Positions 11,531-23,664 of a stretch of 64,000 nucleotides of DNA are shown here, piece by piece. Under the pieces are notes generated by a model. The model did not search any database, was not told the origin of the DNA, and was given only the letters and a program-made list of their open reading frames with translations. Position 1 is the stretch's first letter, and each line of letters starts with the position of its first letter. The stretch comes from Adiantum capillus-veneris. Its lineage: Eukaryota; Streptophyta; Polypodiopsida; Polypodiales; Pteridaceae. Where the stretch lies: assembly GCA_014529385.2 (NCBI GenBank), contig CM043942.1:22710991-22774990 (forward strand). Direction: 5' to 3'. The position numbers were made by a program, and so were the translations under genes.

Positions 11531-12048
11531 CAATGAGATTAATTTGAGAAGCACCATCCGAATAAAGCTTTGGTTGCATGCATATAAACAGCTCCGCTTG
11601 TTGCAAGAAGCCTCTAAAATGCGATCCTATCCCATCATACTTTTCAGGTAAGTTGTCCTCAGGCTCCTTCCTTTGTTGTGGTGAACTAGCTGAAACCACG
11701 GGAAGATTTTTGAACGCATTGGCTTCTTGGACTGGTGATTGAGGCTCTTGCACTACTAGACTTGGAAAGTGTGGTTTCTCTACTTGACCCCTTGGACTAG
11801 CCAAAATAATGGGTGGATTTTGGCATATAGTGGCTTTATGGAGTTCTTGCATTGGGGGCTGAAGCTCTTGGGAATGGCATGGGGGTTGAAGCTCTTGCAC
11901 CACTAGACTTGGCAAGTGTGATTGCTCTTCTTTTTGTTGTGCATGTAGCTCTTGAATTTGTTGTTGCACCTTTTGCAAGGTGGATGCAATGCTTTCCAAA
12001 ATACATTGTTGCATGGATATGTAAGCCTTGATGGCAGTCTTGCCAAAC
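11531..12048 (-). pseudogene. Chromovirus gag N-terminal part
   Basis: The frame reads from at least 12014. It has a Gln-rich coiled-coil start (LQKVQQQIQELHAQQ), two repeats of a short HFPSLVVQE-type segment, then the gag core PEKYDGIGSHFRGFLQQAEL and INLIGALLS. The frame then passes without a break into integrase sequence (VVVETKLSKL). So everything from late gag through protease, RT and RNase H was deleted in one step near 11530. Confidence 0.65.
12034..12048 (-). promoter_or_regulatory. Candidate primer binding site of the chromovirus
   Basis: Next to the inner end of LTR C the minus strand reads TTTGGCAAGACTGCC, which matches about 10 of 15 positions of the common TTTGGTATCAGAGCC site. 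Position supports it; the sequence match is weak. Confidence 0.3.
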
Positions 12049-12726
12049 TGTTATGAGCGCGTATAGAGCAAGAGGAAGCACTCACAATGTACAAGAACTT
12101 GGAATTGATGATAAGCTTAATATTGATTACAAGACTTGATACTTTATTAAGAGAGCTAGATACAAGACTTGGATTACATGACTTGAGTACAAGACAAGGC
12201 TTGATTGCAAGGACAAGACTTGAACATAAGAACTAGAAGAGGGATTTCCTCATAGGAGGCTCACAACTGGTGCTGGCAAGACTGAGGGGCTTGTGGCCAA
12301 AGACCCGTATTTATACTAGTGCTTGAGGAGGTTAGAACTTTCTAGGTTCTTCTTGAGGAGGTTAGAATCTTCTAGAACCTTCTTGATCCTTCTAGTTCAT
12401 CTAGAACCTTTTGGATCCTTCTTCAACTTTCTAGAGCTTTCTAGAAACTTCTAGATTCTTTCGGAATCTTCTCCAAGCTTTTAGAAACTTCTTGATCCTT
12501 CTAGTTCTTCTAGAACATTCTAGATCCTTCTTCAACTTTGTAGAGCTTTCCAGAAAATTCTAGATTCTTCCGAAATCTTCTCCAAGCTTCTAGAAACTTC
12601 TAGAATCTCCTAGAACCTTCTAGAATCTTCTAGATCCTTCTAGATTCTTCTAGAGTCTTCTAGTGATGATGTAGGCAATGACACAGGCAATGATGCAGGC
12701 AGCGATTGACTCAAGCATCCATGTCA
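12049..12726 (-). repeat. Chromovirus LTR copy C (5' LTR), 678 bp
   Basis: In the minus-strand sense it starts TGACATGG at 12726 and ends ATAACA at 12049. It holds the heat-shock-like array (about 12660-12330; GAAccTTCtaGAAtcTTC at 12613-12630), TATAAATA (minus strand, 12315-12308), the TCTTGCCAGCAC leader and an AATAAA-like signal near 12150. It is the most complete of the three LTR copies. Confidence 0.8.
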
Positions 12727-12835
12727 GAATCTATGCTAGTGTTCCTATCTTCTCTCCCTAAGATCAACACCTTTTTTACTTCTTTTTTAGCTTTGTGTCA
12801 CCTCATAGGTTGGATTTACCTTATGTACCGAAGGG

Positions 12836-13020
12836 TGTTTTCTAGCTCTATGGGATACCTCTCTATTCTAGCACTCTACACCTAACATAGTCACTTAGGT
12901 CACTGCATGCTCACATGGTGAGTGAGGTCATTTGCATCCTCATTGCGGCTATATATGCCACCATCTTGTACATTCTATGTTCCATTATTTTCATACTCAA
13001 TGTCTCTTGCGTTGCTTGAA

Positions 13021-13102
<82 letters not shown>

Positions 13103-13104
13103 CA
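12836..13104 (+). repeat. 3' LTR of the outer copia element with (CT)n
   Basis: Starts TGTTTTCTAGCTC after a short purine run (GAAGGG) and carries TATATAT at 12950-12956, then (CT)n at 13023-13100. It aligns with 457-758. The end is set at CCACA but could differ by a few bases. Confidence 0.5.
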
Positions 13105-14525
13105 AAATCCTCAAGTATTTCAAGAGAATGTTGGGTAAAATAGAATTTTTTATTTCCTCTTTTGTGAAGTTATAAGTCTTTACATAGCATAGTAATTACC
13201 CAAGAGCTTGACAAATTCATGCTTTATTTTTGCACACATTTGTAATTCCTCTATTCATAATGGAAAATCCTTTTGAGGGGGGCCAGTCTCATGAAATTTG
13301 GCCCTCTATACTTTGCCGATTTTGTTTTCCCCTTGTCTGAATGTCTTAATTTTCACTAAATTGAATAATTAGGAAAGAGTTATCAAATTAACCGATTGCA
13401 AGTTTCAATTTAGTTACAAATGCAAATTCACCAAATTAAGCAGCATAAGTGTAGATGTGTTGGTTTACGCAATACAAGCGTGCATTTTTCAGTTTAAGGA
13501 GCACGCCCAATTGGTGTTGATTTTCTAGTTTAGGCGACATTGATTACAAAATCATACTGCAATGGTTGGCAACCATTGCTCCTAGTGAGATTTTCTTAAC
13601 ATGTAGAACTCGTTTGGACTATATTGATACAAATTTGAATTTGGTTTATGATGATGATGATGGTGGCAATGTTTATGGGTTCAGAAATTGTGCTGATGGA
13701 TTGGGGATATAGAGTGATGATTGTGACCAATGATATCCTAATACATCGGGATATGACACATACTCCTTTCTCTAGTGGTATGGACAATAAAATATACAGT
13801 GTGTGGATGACTGAAGGTATAAGCAACCTAGCTTGTTTAAGTTTGTAATATTTTATTTTGATACATTATGTTTGTGATATGTAATTTTAACCAATGTTTT
13901 TGACAAGTTATAACTTGCAGGATAATAACATAGCAACTGAAGACAATTGCTTCCTTAACACAAAGGTATGTATTGGTATTTAATTCATGGTCCATTAACA
14001 AATATTTTTTGTATGGTTGACATATGGGAATTAGCCTAAATCATTGGATTATTTAGTGGATGATGGGTAAACTCACTATTTACAAAAACTTTCTCTATTC
14101 TCGTAATTTGGAATTCCTAAATAGGCTTGCCTGGATTCATTGAGGAACCCATGTGGGGGGCAATAGCCCTTGTTGTTGATCTTCTTCTCTCTCCCCTTCT
14201 CTCTATCATTCATGTGTAGCACTCCATTCTAAGAGGTGCACATGTACGCGCTCTCAAGGGGGTCACTACATTGAAAAAATGCCTATCATGTGGGTTCAAC
14301 AATAGGGATTACTTTGTTCTAGATTGTCTCACATTTTCACATATAGGGTGTTGGAAAAATGATTTTGGAAAAAAAAAAAGAATAAGAGAAGGGTCCCTTT
14401 TATTGGTGAAAATTTCACAACTAAGGGGTTTTATAAATAGTCCTTGAACGCATGTGATATATAGATTTTACTTATAATCCCCCCCCCCCCCCCCCCCCCC
14501 CGCGGCAACGAGTACACGCTCTTAT

Positions 14526-14569
<44 letters not shown>

Positions 14570-14639
14570 ATCAATGATCATCGTAGAAGGTGTACACGTC
14601 TTGTTCGATTGCTCATCAGTATGCTATTTCTTGTATTTT
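13105..14639. other. Unannotated stretch with C homopolymer and CT run
   Basis: No gene or element recognised. It contains a 23-base C homopolymer (14479-14501) and (CT)n at 14527-14568. Short open frames near 13596-13848 have no domain and no support. Confidence 0.6.
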
Positions 14640-15800
14640 GCAGGCCCTCCAAGCATCCATCTGTATCAATGGAAAGGAAGATCTTGGTTGTTTTAACCAA
14701 ATGCAGAGTGAGGGTTTCTTGCTAGGTTGTAGAAAGGAAGCTCTTGGCAGTTTTAACCAGATGCGATGTGAGCGTTTCTTGCTAGACGAAGTCCTTAGAG
14801 TACTCTTATGGAATGATTGCCCCAACAAGACTGGCCTAGGATGCTCTGGGTGTGTTGATTGTAGGATATACCCAACATGGATGTGGAAAGAAAGCTCTTT
14901 GCATTTTTAACTAGATGCTGATTAAAAAAATAGGTAAAGAAGGCGCCCATCGAGCACATCACCGTAATGGGTTAAAGAGATGGGTATGGAGATCAAAGTA
15001 GACATGATCGACATGATGATGGAGAGGGAAAGAGGTGATGATTGAATTCGTAGTAGAAACTATCATCATGACGATGGAGATTCTGGTCGCCATGGGAGAA
15101 GGTTACTTGGAATGTGTTGATTACATGAAAATGCTAAGCATGGATATGGAAAGGAAGATCTTGGCTATTTTAATTAGATGCAAAGTGAGGATTTCTTGCC
15201 ATGCTTTGGAAAGTGAGATCTTTGTTGCTCTAAATAGATGCAAAGTGGGGGTTTCTTCTGGACAAAGCCCTTGGGGTGCTATAATGGGATGATATGCCTA
15301 GCAAAGCTAGTTGAGGAAGGTTTGGGTGCATTGATTGTAGGATATTCCCAACATGGATGTGAAAAGGATCCTCTAGAGGTGCACCCATCCATTTGCCACT
15401 ACATAAGTACCTATATCTTCTACACTTCTAGTGTTGTAGATTGATTATTTCATAATAAAACGTTTTCATTACTTTATTTACTTTGTGCATTATGCAATTG
15501 CTCTATGTAATTGCTCATTATGAATGCTACATTAGTAATTCCGCCTAAACCCTATCCCTTGAATTGCCACTCGAAGTCCTTGGAGTGCTCTTATGGGAGG
15601 ATATGCCTAGCAAGGCTGGCCAAGAAAGCATTGGCCACATTGATTGTAGGATATTCCCGACATGGTTTTGGAAAGAAAGCTCTTGGATATGCCCAACATG
15701 GTTGTGGAAAGGAGCTCTTATGGGAGGATATGCTCATCAAATGAGAGAGTGGACACTTTCAATGCTTTGATTGACATGTATGCTAAGCGTGGTGACTAAT
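14640..15800 (+). pseudogene. Decayed PPR (pentatricopeptide repeat) gene fragments
   Basis: Several short stretches in all three plus frames match PLS-type PPR motifs. They include KEALGSFNQMRCERF near 14735, IVGYTQHGCGKKAL at 14858-14900, VGYSQHGCEK near 15340, and NALIDMYAKRGD at about 15761-15795. PPR proteins bind organelle RNA and act in editing and splicing. Here the units are out of order, repeated, and broken by stops and shifts, and no frame spans more than about 100 codons. A GGAAAGGAAG-type segment recurs at least five times, showing internal duplication. Confidence 0.6.
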
Positions 15801-16569
15801 TGAAAGCATGACAAGGACAAGCTTCTCTCCGTAATCTCCCTTCTTGGACTAGTCTAGAATCACAAGGGCTTCTCTTAAAATAAAATTGCTACGGACATCT
15901 GATGACTTTCAATTTTCCATTCTTATGAGGGTTGGACGATTGATAACTTGTATACACACGCCTTGTGATCAATTTTTGACGTAAAATACAAACACACGAT
16001 TACTACTCGTCCACTGGCACATAATCATTAGTGATTTATTTCATGAATGTGAGTTGAATTGAACCATTCCCTACGAAGTAATCATGACACACTAGTTGAA
16101 TAACTTTTATTAATATTGTTGCTTAGGCAGTATGAGCTATCGAAAGCAACATAATAAGTCCCACTCTTTGAATTTTAAAGCAACATGATTGTAAGCTCAG
16201 ACATACTTTTCGGAACACAGGGCTACATGTGCTACTCTAGTGCATAGTAGAGGCAAGTCAGGGATGGAACCAACCCCTCCCACAATTGTCGTTTGGGGCC
16301 CTTGCGATTAGCAAGAAGCTGCTCAAGATGTGTCTCATTGCTCAGTCAAATCAAGAATTTATCTCTGTAGCCACTGGTTTCCCCGGATTGACAAACGAGC
16401 TGGAAGACTGTCTAACCCGTCCCAAGGGCGACCAGGCTCTAAAAAGTAGAAAAGGGCTAAATAGAGGGAGTTAAAACCTTGAGCCACGGGATAAGAGAAC
16501 TGTCGGAGCCTTTGGGGGTGGTGCGAATTGGTAACGGAACGGTTCAACTTTCAAGCCTCTAGAGAGGGC
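15801..16569. other. No feature recognised
   Basis: A 62-codon open frame at 16286-16474 has no recognisable domain and is overlapped by another frame on the opposite strand. I see no repeat or element boundary. Confidence 0.5.
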
Positions 16570-17195
16570 GGCCCGAGATATCTTTCTATCGTTTGTCTCC
16601 TTCGACGTTCGGTAGCCGAGCTTCGAGCAAATATCCTCTCTCTCTAGCCTATCACCGCACCTGCACAGAGGGACTGGCGATTCACACAGACAGCGTAACG
16701 GACAATTTTCTCACGGGAGTCTCCTCTCTCCCCCGAGTTCATGAGACACGTAGGAACCTAATACCTGCAGCGCATATAGGCTTACTGCTAGTGCTAGATA
16801 GCCTACTGCCACACCTACACTCAACTTTCATCTCTCAGCTCGCAGCTGCCCTTCCTAGGGAGGACAGTAGATCGTCTCTCTCTCTCTCTCTTCCCCACTC
16901 TCTCGTTCTCTCTCTACATACGGTCCGCGACTATCCTGCATATCTAAAACACATAATGGTGAATCGCAAAGCGCTCACCATCACAACTCTCCATCTGTCG
17001 TTGTCTTCCTGCGTTCCCGGCTTTCCTGTTGACTGCGCCTCTCGCGACTGATTGTTTGTGTGTGCGCGACAGCGTGACGAGAGAGGGAGAGCGGCCCGCA
17101 GGAGAGGCACGGCTAGAAGAGAGCGGGGGAGAGAGAGACTGTGTGTGCAATGTAAGGTGCATTGCAGTACTGCAGTGTGTGTGTGTGTGTTGGGG

Positions 17196-17238
<43 letters not shown>

Positions 17239-17687
17239 TAGCATTGCAATCTGCGTCGCATTTACGGGTGGAATCATGAAGAAATGGATTACGGCAGGCT
17301 GCAGCAGATTCCAATTCCCTCCTCCCTGCTGCTGCTGCTTCCATTAATTCATCATTCAATTCAATGCTCTTCCTCATCTCACAAAATTAGAGGCAAACAG
17401 TTGAAATTGGAATTGTGGGCTCTCGTCTAGGCCCAAGTCTACTTGCCTTGGCAAGTTGGCCCTCGAAATACTCATCTATCATCTTCTGCTGTTAAGCCTA
17501 CAGCAACATTCATTCCTTCACTCCCCCACCTCACCAAATTGTCTCGCTTGAAAAAGGCGGCTTGCATCAAAAGGCAAGCTCGCCATCACCATCGCATGTT
17601 CAAAAGGCAACCAAGCAGACCCTGCAATATCACCATCCTCTTCCAGGCCGTCCAGCTGCGCGCGTCGACCTCACGTACCCTGAGAGG

Positions 17688-17728
<41 letters not shown>

Positions 17729-18281
17729 GAGTCTGTGCTTTCCCCTTCTCCCACCCACAAGCAATGCTTTTCCAAAAGTTAAAGTTTACTGTGTATGAGG
17801 GCATTTGTCGAAGTCTTTACCATTACTCCTCCCTCCAGCTCAGGAATGTTCCTCTAGAGCCTGCTGCTGTTAGCGGGCTCGCGTGCATGAACACACACAC
17901 ACACACACACGTCAGAGCCTACACGGGAGATGTACGTTTCCTCCTGCCAAGGAATGGGCACCGATTAACGATACTTTTTCATCATTACATTTTTATCTCA
18001 TGTTATCGCTCTTTGCGCCATGCTTCCAACTTATGGAAGAAAGCTCGTGCCAAAGAATCTAGCTTAAGAGTGGACATTTTCCTTAAGTAAACTGTTGATT
18101 CGGGTTTAACTTGTCTAATCCCCACATTGTTAGTTCTAGCACTGTCGATATTAAGTTTCTCTTGATGATTCCTGTCACTTGCTCCATTAATAGCATGCAA
18201 TTTGGTGCATGCAGGTTCTTGTGTAGTTCGCAACGAACACGCCACATCCATTAGTATTACGAGCTGCTTCTCTTAGAAGCT
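16570..18281 (+). promoter_or_regulatory. Putative promoter and 5' UTR region of the DUF3527 gene
   Basis: This 1.7-kb stretch is GC-richer than its surroundings and carries pyrimidine tracts typical of plant 5' regions: (GT)n at 17176-17190, (GA)n at 17199-17234, (CT)n at 17690-17725 and (CA)n at 17891-17910. GAGA/CT tracts can bind plant BPC factors (family knowledge). A possible 3' splice site (TGCATGCAG, ending about 18213) lies 68 bases before the ATG, so a 5' UTR intron is plausible. No TATA box could be assigned with confidence. Confidence 0.45.
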
Positions 18282-21200
18282 ATGGAATGTGGCTCTGGCT
18301 CTGAAAATTTAGCAGACTCCGAGTCTTTGCCTAAGTTGTTCCTTCGTTGTAGCAGACTGCAAGAACCACAGAGTGAAGGAGGAGGGCTTGATGTCGGTAC
18401 TGAGAAGCTTTGGGAAGGCCAATGGCCTTCTCTATTGAAAGATTGGGCCAATTCCAGCATAAAAAGCTGTGACTCCCCGCTAGCAAGTGATTCATCCTCA
18501 TCCCTCTCTACCAAGGATTCGTCTCTTTTCTCTTGGAGTGAAAATAGCTACAATGCAGCCAAGCATGTGCTTCGTTCCCCAGAACTGCTGTCCAGTCGAT
18601 TCTCAGGGTTCTCTTTGTTCAACTCAGGAAAAAACAATCTGGAATGGGAGTGCAGAGACAGTTTTTACAGCGAATTGTCAATTAGCAAGGATGACAAGCA
18701 AGCTGGGTATTCTTTGCATGACAATGACAAGCCATGCAGACTGGTGCAGAGTGCTTGTCTTGGCAATATTGATGAGTCAAGGCCTCCAGAACTTAGATGT
18801 GACACAGATGACTTCCATAAAGGTGTAGTTACAGAGCACCTAGATGGTGGTTGGGTAAGTGATACCAGCAATTCAGCGCGATCTTTGGCAAGTTTGTCCT
18901 CCCAGGATCTTCAGGGAAGCAACTTATATACCAAAGATGATGATTTGGGGGGTGATAGATGGTGTGGGGAGCACCAATGGCCTGTTTTAACGAGCTTGTC
19001 TCGTAAGCATCCTGTACAAGCTGATGTTGGACTTGTAAAGCCAGTTCAACCGCAGATACCTTCGACAGCTGACCTGTCTGGAAATGACATGGGCAGTAAA
19101 CAGAATCATAATATTACTGAGATGTGCAATGGTGTGTCTTATGCCAATTCTTTTAAGGACACTGCTAGTAATGCGGAAGACAAATCATCTTATGCTGGAC
19201 CTCATCAGCAGCCAAATACCGGCTGTCTTAAGGAGTGCCATAAGGGTCATGTTGCACAAGGTGAGGGTGTCTCAGTAATGGCTGAAATTGTAGCGAGACA
19301 TCTGCAAAGTACACACAAAGGCTCGCTTCCCACTCCTCCCAACACGGTGGTCCCAAATTTTCTACAGTCGGGTGACGCTAGGGAGCCTTTTTCACATAAA
19401 AAAGCAAGCTACTCGGCTGCTGTCAAAGAACGATTTGCATCTTCTACCATGCATGGCTACCTCAGATCTGCAGAACAAGGTAGTTCGCCGTGTTACAGTT
19501 TCTTTCTTGATGATTCTGATGAGGTGCTTTTTGCAAGAGCTTCAAGACAAGAAAGAAAATCCAACAAAGAGAACTGTGAATGGACTTATTCGTTCCATTC
19601 CAAAAAGGACAATGGGAAAGCCAAAGGAGCATGGAAAAGTTGGCAGAAAAAGGAGAATCTGGCTTCAGACCTTGTAGCAAGCATGAGAGTTTCTGGTCTT
19701 GGCCATCTGAAAGCAAAGAGCAGTCAGGATGGACGCACCAAGGGGGCTCGCTTTGTGCTGTATGACGGTGGGGGAGAACACCGGGGCGAGAGCCAAAGAG
19801 CAGGAACTAAGAGCAAGATGCGAGGGCAGCCTTTGACACCGGTGTTTGAGAATGCATCGAGTTCTCAAGCAGGGCTAATCAAAGAGGGGACCAAACATTG
19901 CTGTACCCATCCGGATGGGAGGACAGCCTGGCATACCAAGGGAAGTAAAAAAAGAAGTAATTCACCAGAGACTGGGAAAGAGGAGTCAGAAATCCAAGAG
20001 TTTGTTAAAGCCAGGCTGAATCCCATTCATTCTCAACAGGCTGAGCTTGCTGCCATTGTCATCAGCACTTCTGTGAAGGAGAAAAAGATTAAGAAGAAAA
20101 AAGAGAGTCATGTCGCTCAGAAGGATGCTGCTGGTTGGGGCATTAATTTTCTAGAAAAGGGCACGCAGAGTGGTTGGGGTTTGAGCCTGATGGACAAGTC
20201 ATTTAGTAACCCCAAAAATGTAGAAGAAATGGCTCTTTGTAGAGCTTTAGGAAGACAGGGACCACCTGATTGCTCCACAGGGGATTTAGCCACATATCGA
20301 AATGCACAGGTCAAGCCTAACAATGAGAAGGATAAGAACCCCGGTAATCCTTGCCCTGATTGTGCTCAAAAACTTCCATCGAAGATGAACACCAGGAAGA
20401 ACAGATTGAAGGTAGATGTGACAGTGATATTACCGGCTGGAGATCATGGTTTGCCTGATATTGATGAAGACAATACGAGTGGTGTGTGCGCGCTCTATGG
20501 GCCAACTCCGTTACTAGAACGATGGATGTCTGGAGGGGATTGTGAATGTGGTGGTTGGGACATGGGATGTGGCATGTCTGTTTACAAAGCAGAGACCATC
20601 AGTTTGAGTAGGAGAACTTCAAACATAGCACTCACAAGAAATGATCGCTTAAACTGGCTCTCTCCTGGAAGTCCTTTCAAGCTTTTCACACAGGTAAGAT
20701 GGTTCAATTTACTTTTGAATGAGGTGTGGGCACCAATAGGCATGATAGACGCTGATATTTCATTTGCAGCAGGGTGGTTTAAGGAGTTTTAATGAATTTG
20801 GTAGTTTTGGACTAGAGATTGATCAGGAATGTCAGTGAGAGTGTTTTGAAGCTGTGTAATGAGCGTCTCATACAGCATATCAGTAGTTGATGTAAGTAAT
20901 TGTAAATTGCCAAAGTGTCGTGGAAACCACTCTGCTGAAAAATTTGCCAAGACATTAGTTGTACCGATGATTGCCTTTGGTGGCCCTTTACCTTTACCAG
21001 GGTTCTGTTGTAGACATGGTGTCCCTTACCACCAGAGAATACTGCATGTAGCAGAAGTCCCTAGCTGGAGATTCATGTAAAAATGCTTATGGAGAGTGCC
21101 AGTATTTTTTGGATTACTCTGTTTTAATTGATTGCATTGCATATTCCAAGGTTGTGTTTGAGCAAAGAACCCTGAAGTATTCAAGGATTGTGGGCAGGGA

Positions 21201-21338
21201 TACATGTGCAAAAAGGTTCTAGTGCTGGAGATGGTAGAAGCGGGGCTCTTCTCATTGAGCTTTCAAGCGCGGGTGTCTCCCTTACAGGCGTTCGCAATAG
21301 CTGTGGCATTGTTCCATCAGCAGATGATCGAAAAGTAA
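18282..21338 (+). CDS. DUF3527 domain protein, two coding exons
   Basis: Exon 1 is 18282-20693 (804 codons) and exon 2 is 21198-21338, giving about 850 residues. The family is plant-specific and of unknown biochemical role. The N-terminal 700 residues are Ser-rich and low in structure. The conserved C-terminus begins with VDVTVILPAGDHGLPD (from about residue 709), then LLERWMSGGDCECGGWDMGC (about 745-764) and SPFKLFTQ. Exon 2 supplies the family's closing block, with FSLSFQARVSPLQAFAIAVA and a stop at 21336. Reading through the donor would replace this block with about 30 unrelated residues. The start is the first ATG of the long frame. No frameshift or stop; the only host gene here that looks functional. 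Confidence 0.85.
20694..21197 (+). other. Intron of the DUF3527 gene
   Basis: Donor CAG|GTAAGA follows FKLFTQ. The proposed acceptor GGGCAG|GGATAC is in phase 0 and joins to the conserved C-terminal block. The polypyrimidine tract is weak. An alternative acceptor at 20769 (TTTGCAG) would give a short tail ending at 20836 without the conserved block. Confidence 0.75.
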
Positions 21339-22960
21339 TGGGCCCTCGTGTAGAATCACAAGCCATCAGGCATGATGGGTTTCACCTCTTAAGCCCAATG
21401 TCATCAGGTATACAAGTGTTGTATTTCTGTTATTTAAATGTGTATATCAACAGATAGTCCACTTTCACCGATGAAAGCTTTGGCGGCCCATTTTTTGTGC
21501 CTTGCTGCTGTATTGCCACATTAGCACATCACAAGCTCGAACTCGACGTTTTCTTCCGAAGTGCCAGATGTTACCCATTGGTGAGAGCTCCTGATACTCA
21601 GTTCCCTACTAGCTGTTATCAATGAAGCACAAGCTCTGCATAGCCAAATAATATGGTCCTGATACAGGGTAATTTGTACATTGAACCCCAAAATGAGGTC
21701 TCTTTATCCCCTGGTTGAGCCAGAAGGACGGTTCAATCCCATACTGAAACTCCATCTCGTCTGATGACATTTGGGGGGGGGGGGAGGTTTGATATGCGTA
21801 TGGCTAAATGAATAACACGGACTGCATCTTTTTTGATGGGCTCTCAAGCACCCAAGATCATGTACATCACTGTTGTGGATTGCTTTCTATGGTCCCTTGT
21901 AGACTCGGCCCTTTTAAGCGAGCTTTGCACGTCCAATTTTTGCATTACTTGTAATGTCTTCAGTTGCGCAGCGTTGCGAAGTACTCTTTCCATGTCCTTC
22001 CATACCTCCAGGCTCCGTCGAGTGAGATACACAACGGCACATTTAAAACTCTTTCCAATGTGCAGGTTTCCACACTACAAGAAGTAGAATTTTTCAAGGC
22101 AAGTTCCAACTTTAGTTGGGATTTTGCCAGCATTAGCGAGTTAAAACTATACTCGAGCCTGGTTTTTTGGCATGCTCGGCGGTGACAGCATGACAAGAGA
22201 AGTTATATAAATCGTACAACGACAATTTAATGTCTATTTGTTGCCCATCTCAAGGTCTTGCATAATGCCACATTCTTCCAAGATGCACATGGAGGTAGTC
22301 ATTAGGGTTGATGAAGAACGCATGGAAATCTTGTGCCTTGAATAAGGCTCTGGATGGGTACAAGGGTTCTCAGCAACATTACTCAGACAAGAAGGGGTGG
22401 ATACATTGAGCATATGCACCTATTAGATAGAAGATTCTATTTGAGATCCAAGGTCGCCATCTTTTAACATATTGTCCCAAGTGGGTTTGACCAATATTGG
22501 GGAAATTTGGCCATAAGAGCTTCAAGGGAGGTCGTGTTGTGTGTGTATGTAGAAGGAAATGGAGAGGTCCTTTCAGGTGTCCAGTGTGCAAGATGAACAG
22601 AATGCATAGTTATATATTTCTATATATAAACTAGTCTTATTTTAAAACATACATGAAAGTTGTGCATTGAGCATACAACTTTACACAATTTAGTATACTT
22701 TCAAAGTCATTGTCTACTACAGGGAGAGCTTGTACAAATATGTAGAAATCCTCTAAATAATGAATATTTTGTTTTTTGCCCTAAGAAGGCCATAGAGGAG
22801 CGGTGGAGGAAATGTGCAAATCAATCACCATCAAAAGTTTCACATTAAATGTTAGTCTTTCTATCACCATCTTATTAAATACAATATGATTTTTTCTTTA
22901 TTCAACTGTTTCAAAAGGTGTCTCTATATTGGTGTTGATGTGAAGCATTAAAAATGTATA
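21339..22960. other. 3' flank of the DUF3527 gene, otherwise empty
   Basis: The 3' UTR must start here, but no single poly(A) signal can be chosen. A G run lies at 21773-21784. Open frames on both strands at 21833-22591 are short, mutually overlapping and lack known domains. Confidence 0.45.
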
Positions 22961-22994
22961 TAGAAGATCCTCTCCCTCTCCCTCTCCCTCTCTC

Positions 22995-23664
22995 CACCAG
23001 TGTTTGGGAAAAGTGTGCCTCAGCTTAGTCTTGAGCCGGTTGCAAAATCAAAGTAGCAGGTTGAGGGGAGGGTAAGAAGGAGAAAATTCCGTTTAAAATA
23101 CATGGAAAATAGTGTAATTTTGCAAAAATATTGGCTAGTATTGTAAAATTTTTGGTTCAGATTTGTCTTGGAGGGATTTTTGTACGTTTGTGAAAATGAT
23201 TTTTCCCGAACACTGTTCTCCACGACTTGATAAATAGATTCTCATTCTCCCTAACCAATGCAAATAAGGGCAAGCTTAAAATTCTTTCGATTTTTAGGTC
23301 AAAATTTGAAGCTTTTGCCAGTAATAACACAAACTTTTGTAAATTTCTCGATTTTCTTAAAGGCAAGCTCAAAATCCAATCGGGATTGTATAATTTTAGT
23401 CGGTTAAAATACGTTGGACCTCGGTTTTTTTCCAACACTCTCTCTCTCTCTCTCTCATACACACGTGTTCGAAAAAAGTGTGTCTTAGCATCCTTGAGCC
23501 AATTGAAAGAAAATCCAAATTGGCCACTTGAAGGGAGGGGGAGAAGGAGAAAATGCACTTTTGAAAATTTATAGAAATAGAGTAAAATTGTAAAAACTAT
23601 CGATTAATTTGTAAAATATTCTCTTGAAATCTACACCAAAGGAAATTTTGTATGTTCTTGAAAA

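Larger units (their letters stand above)
2819..12726 (-). mobile_element. Chromovirus (Ty3/gypsy) insertion with an extra inverted LTR
   Basis: Order in minus-strand sense: LTR C (12726-12049), gag, integrase remnant, chromodomain, polypurine tract, LTR B (4124 to about 3550), then LTR A inverted (3395-2819). Both outer ends are LTR U3 starts (TGTCATGG and TGACATGG), and both are flanked by GAATC (2814-2818 and 12727-12731), as expected of one integration event. Protease, RT and RNase H are deleted. A LINE (4704-10892) sits inside. Without the LINE the internal region is only about 1.7 kb, so this is a non-autonomous derivative. Confidence 0.7.

Noticed and set aside
16931-17377. Minus-strand frames with Ser-Leu and Thr-His repeats upstream of the DUF3527 gene
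   Set aside because: They cross GA and GT microsatellites and have no domain; better explained as promoter or 5' UTR sequence.
20694-20792. C-terminal extension of the long DUF3527 frame past FKLFTQ
   Set aside because: It crosses a consensus splice donor and lacks the conserved family ending, which is found at 21198-21338.
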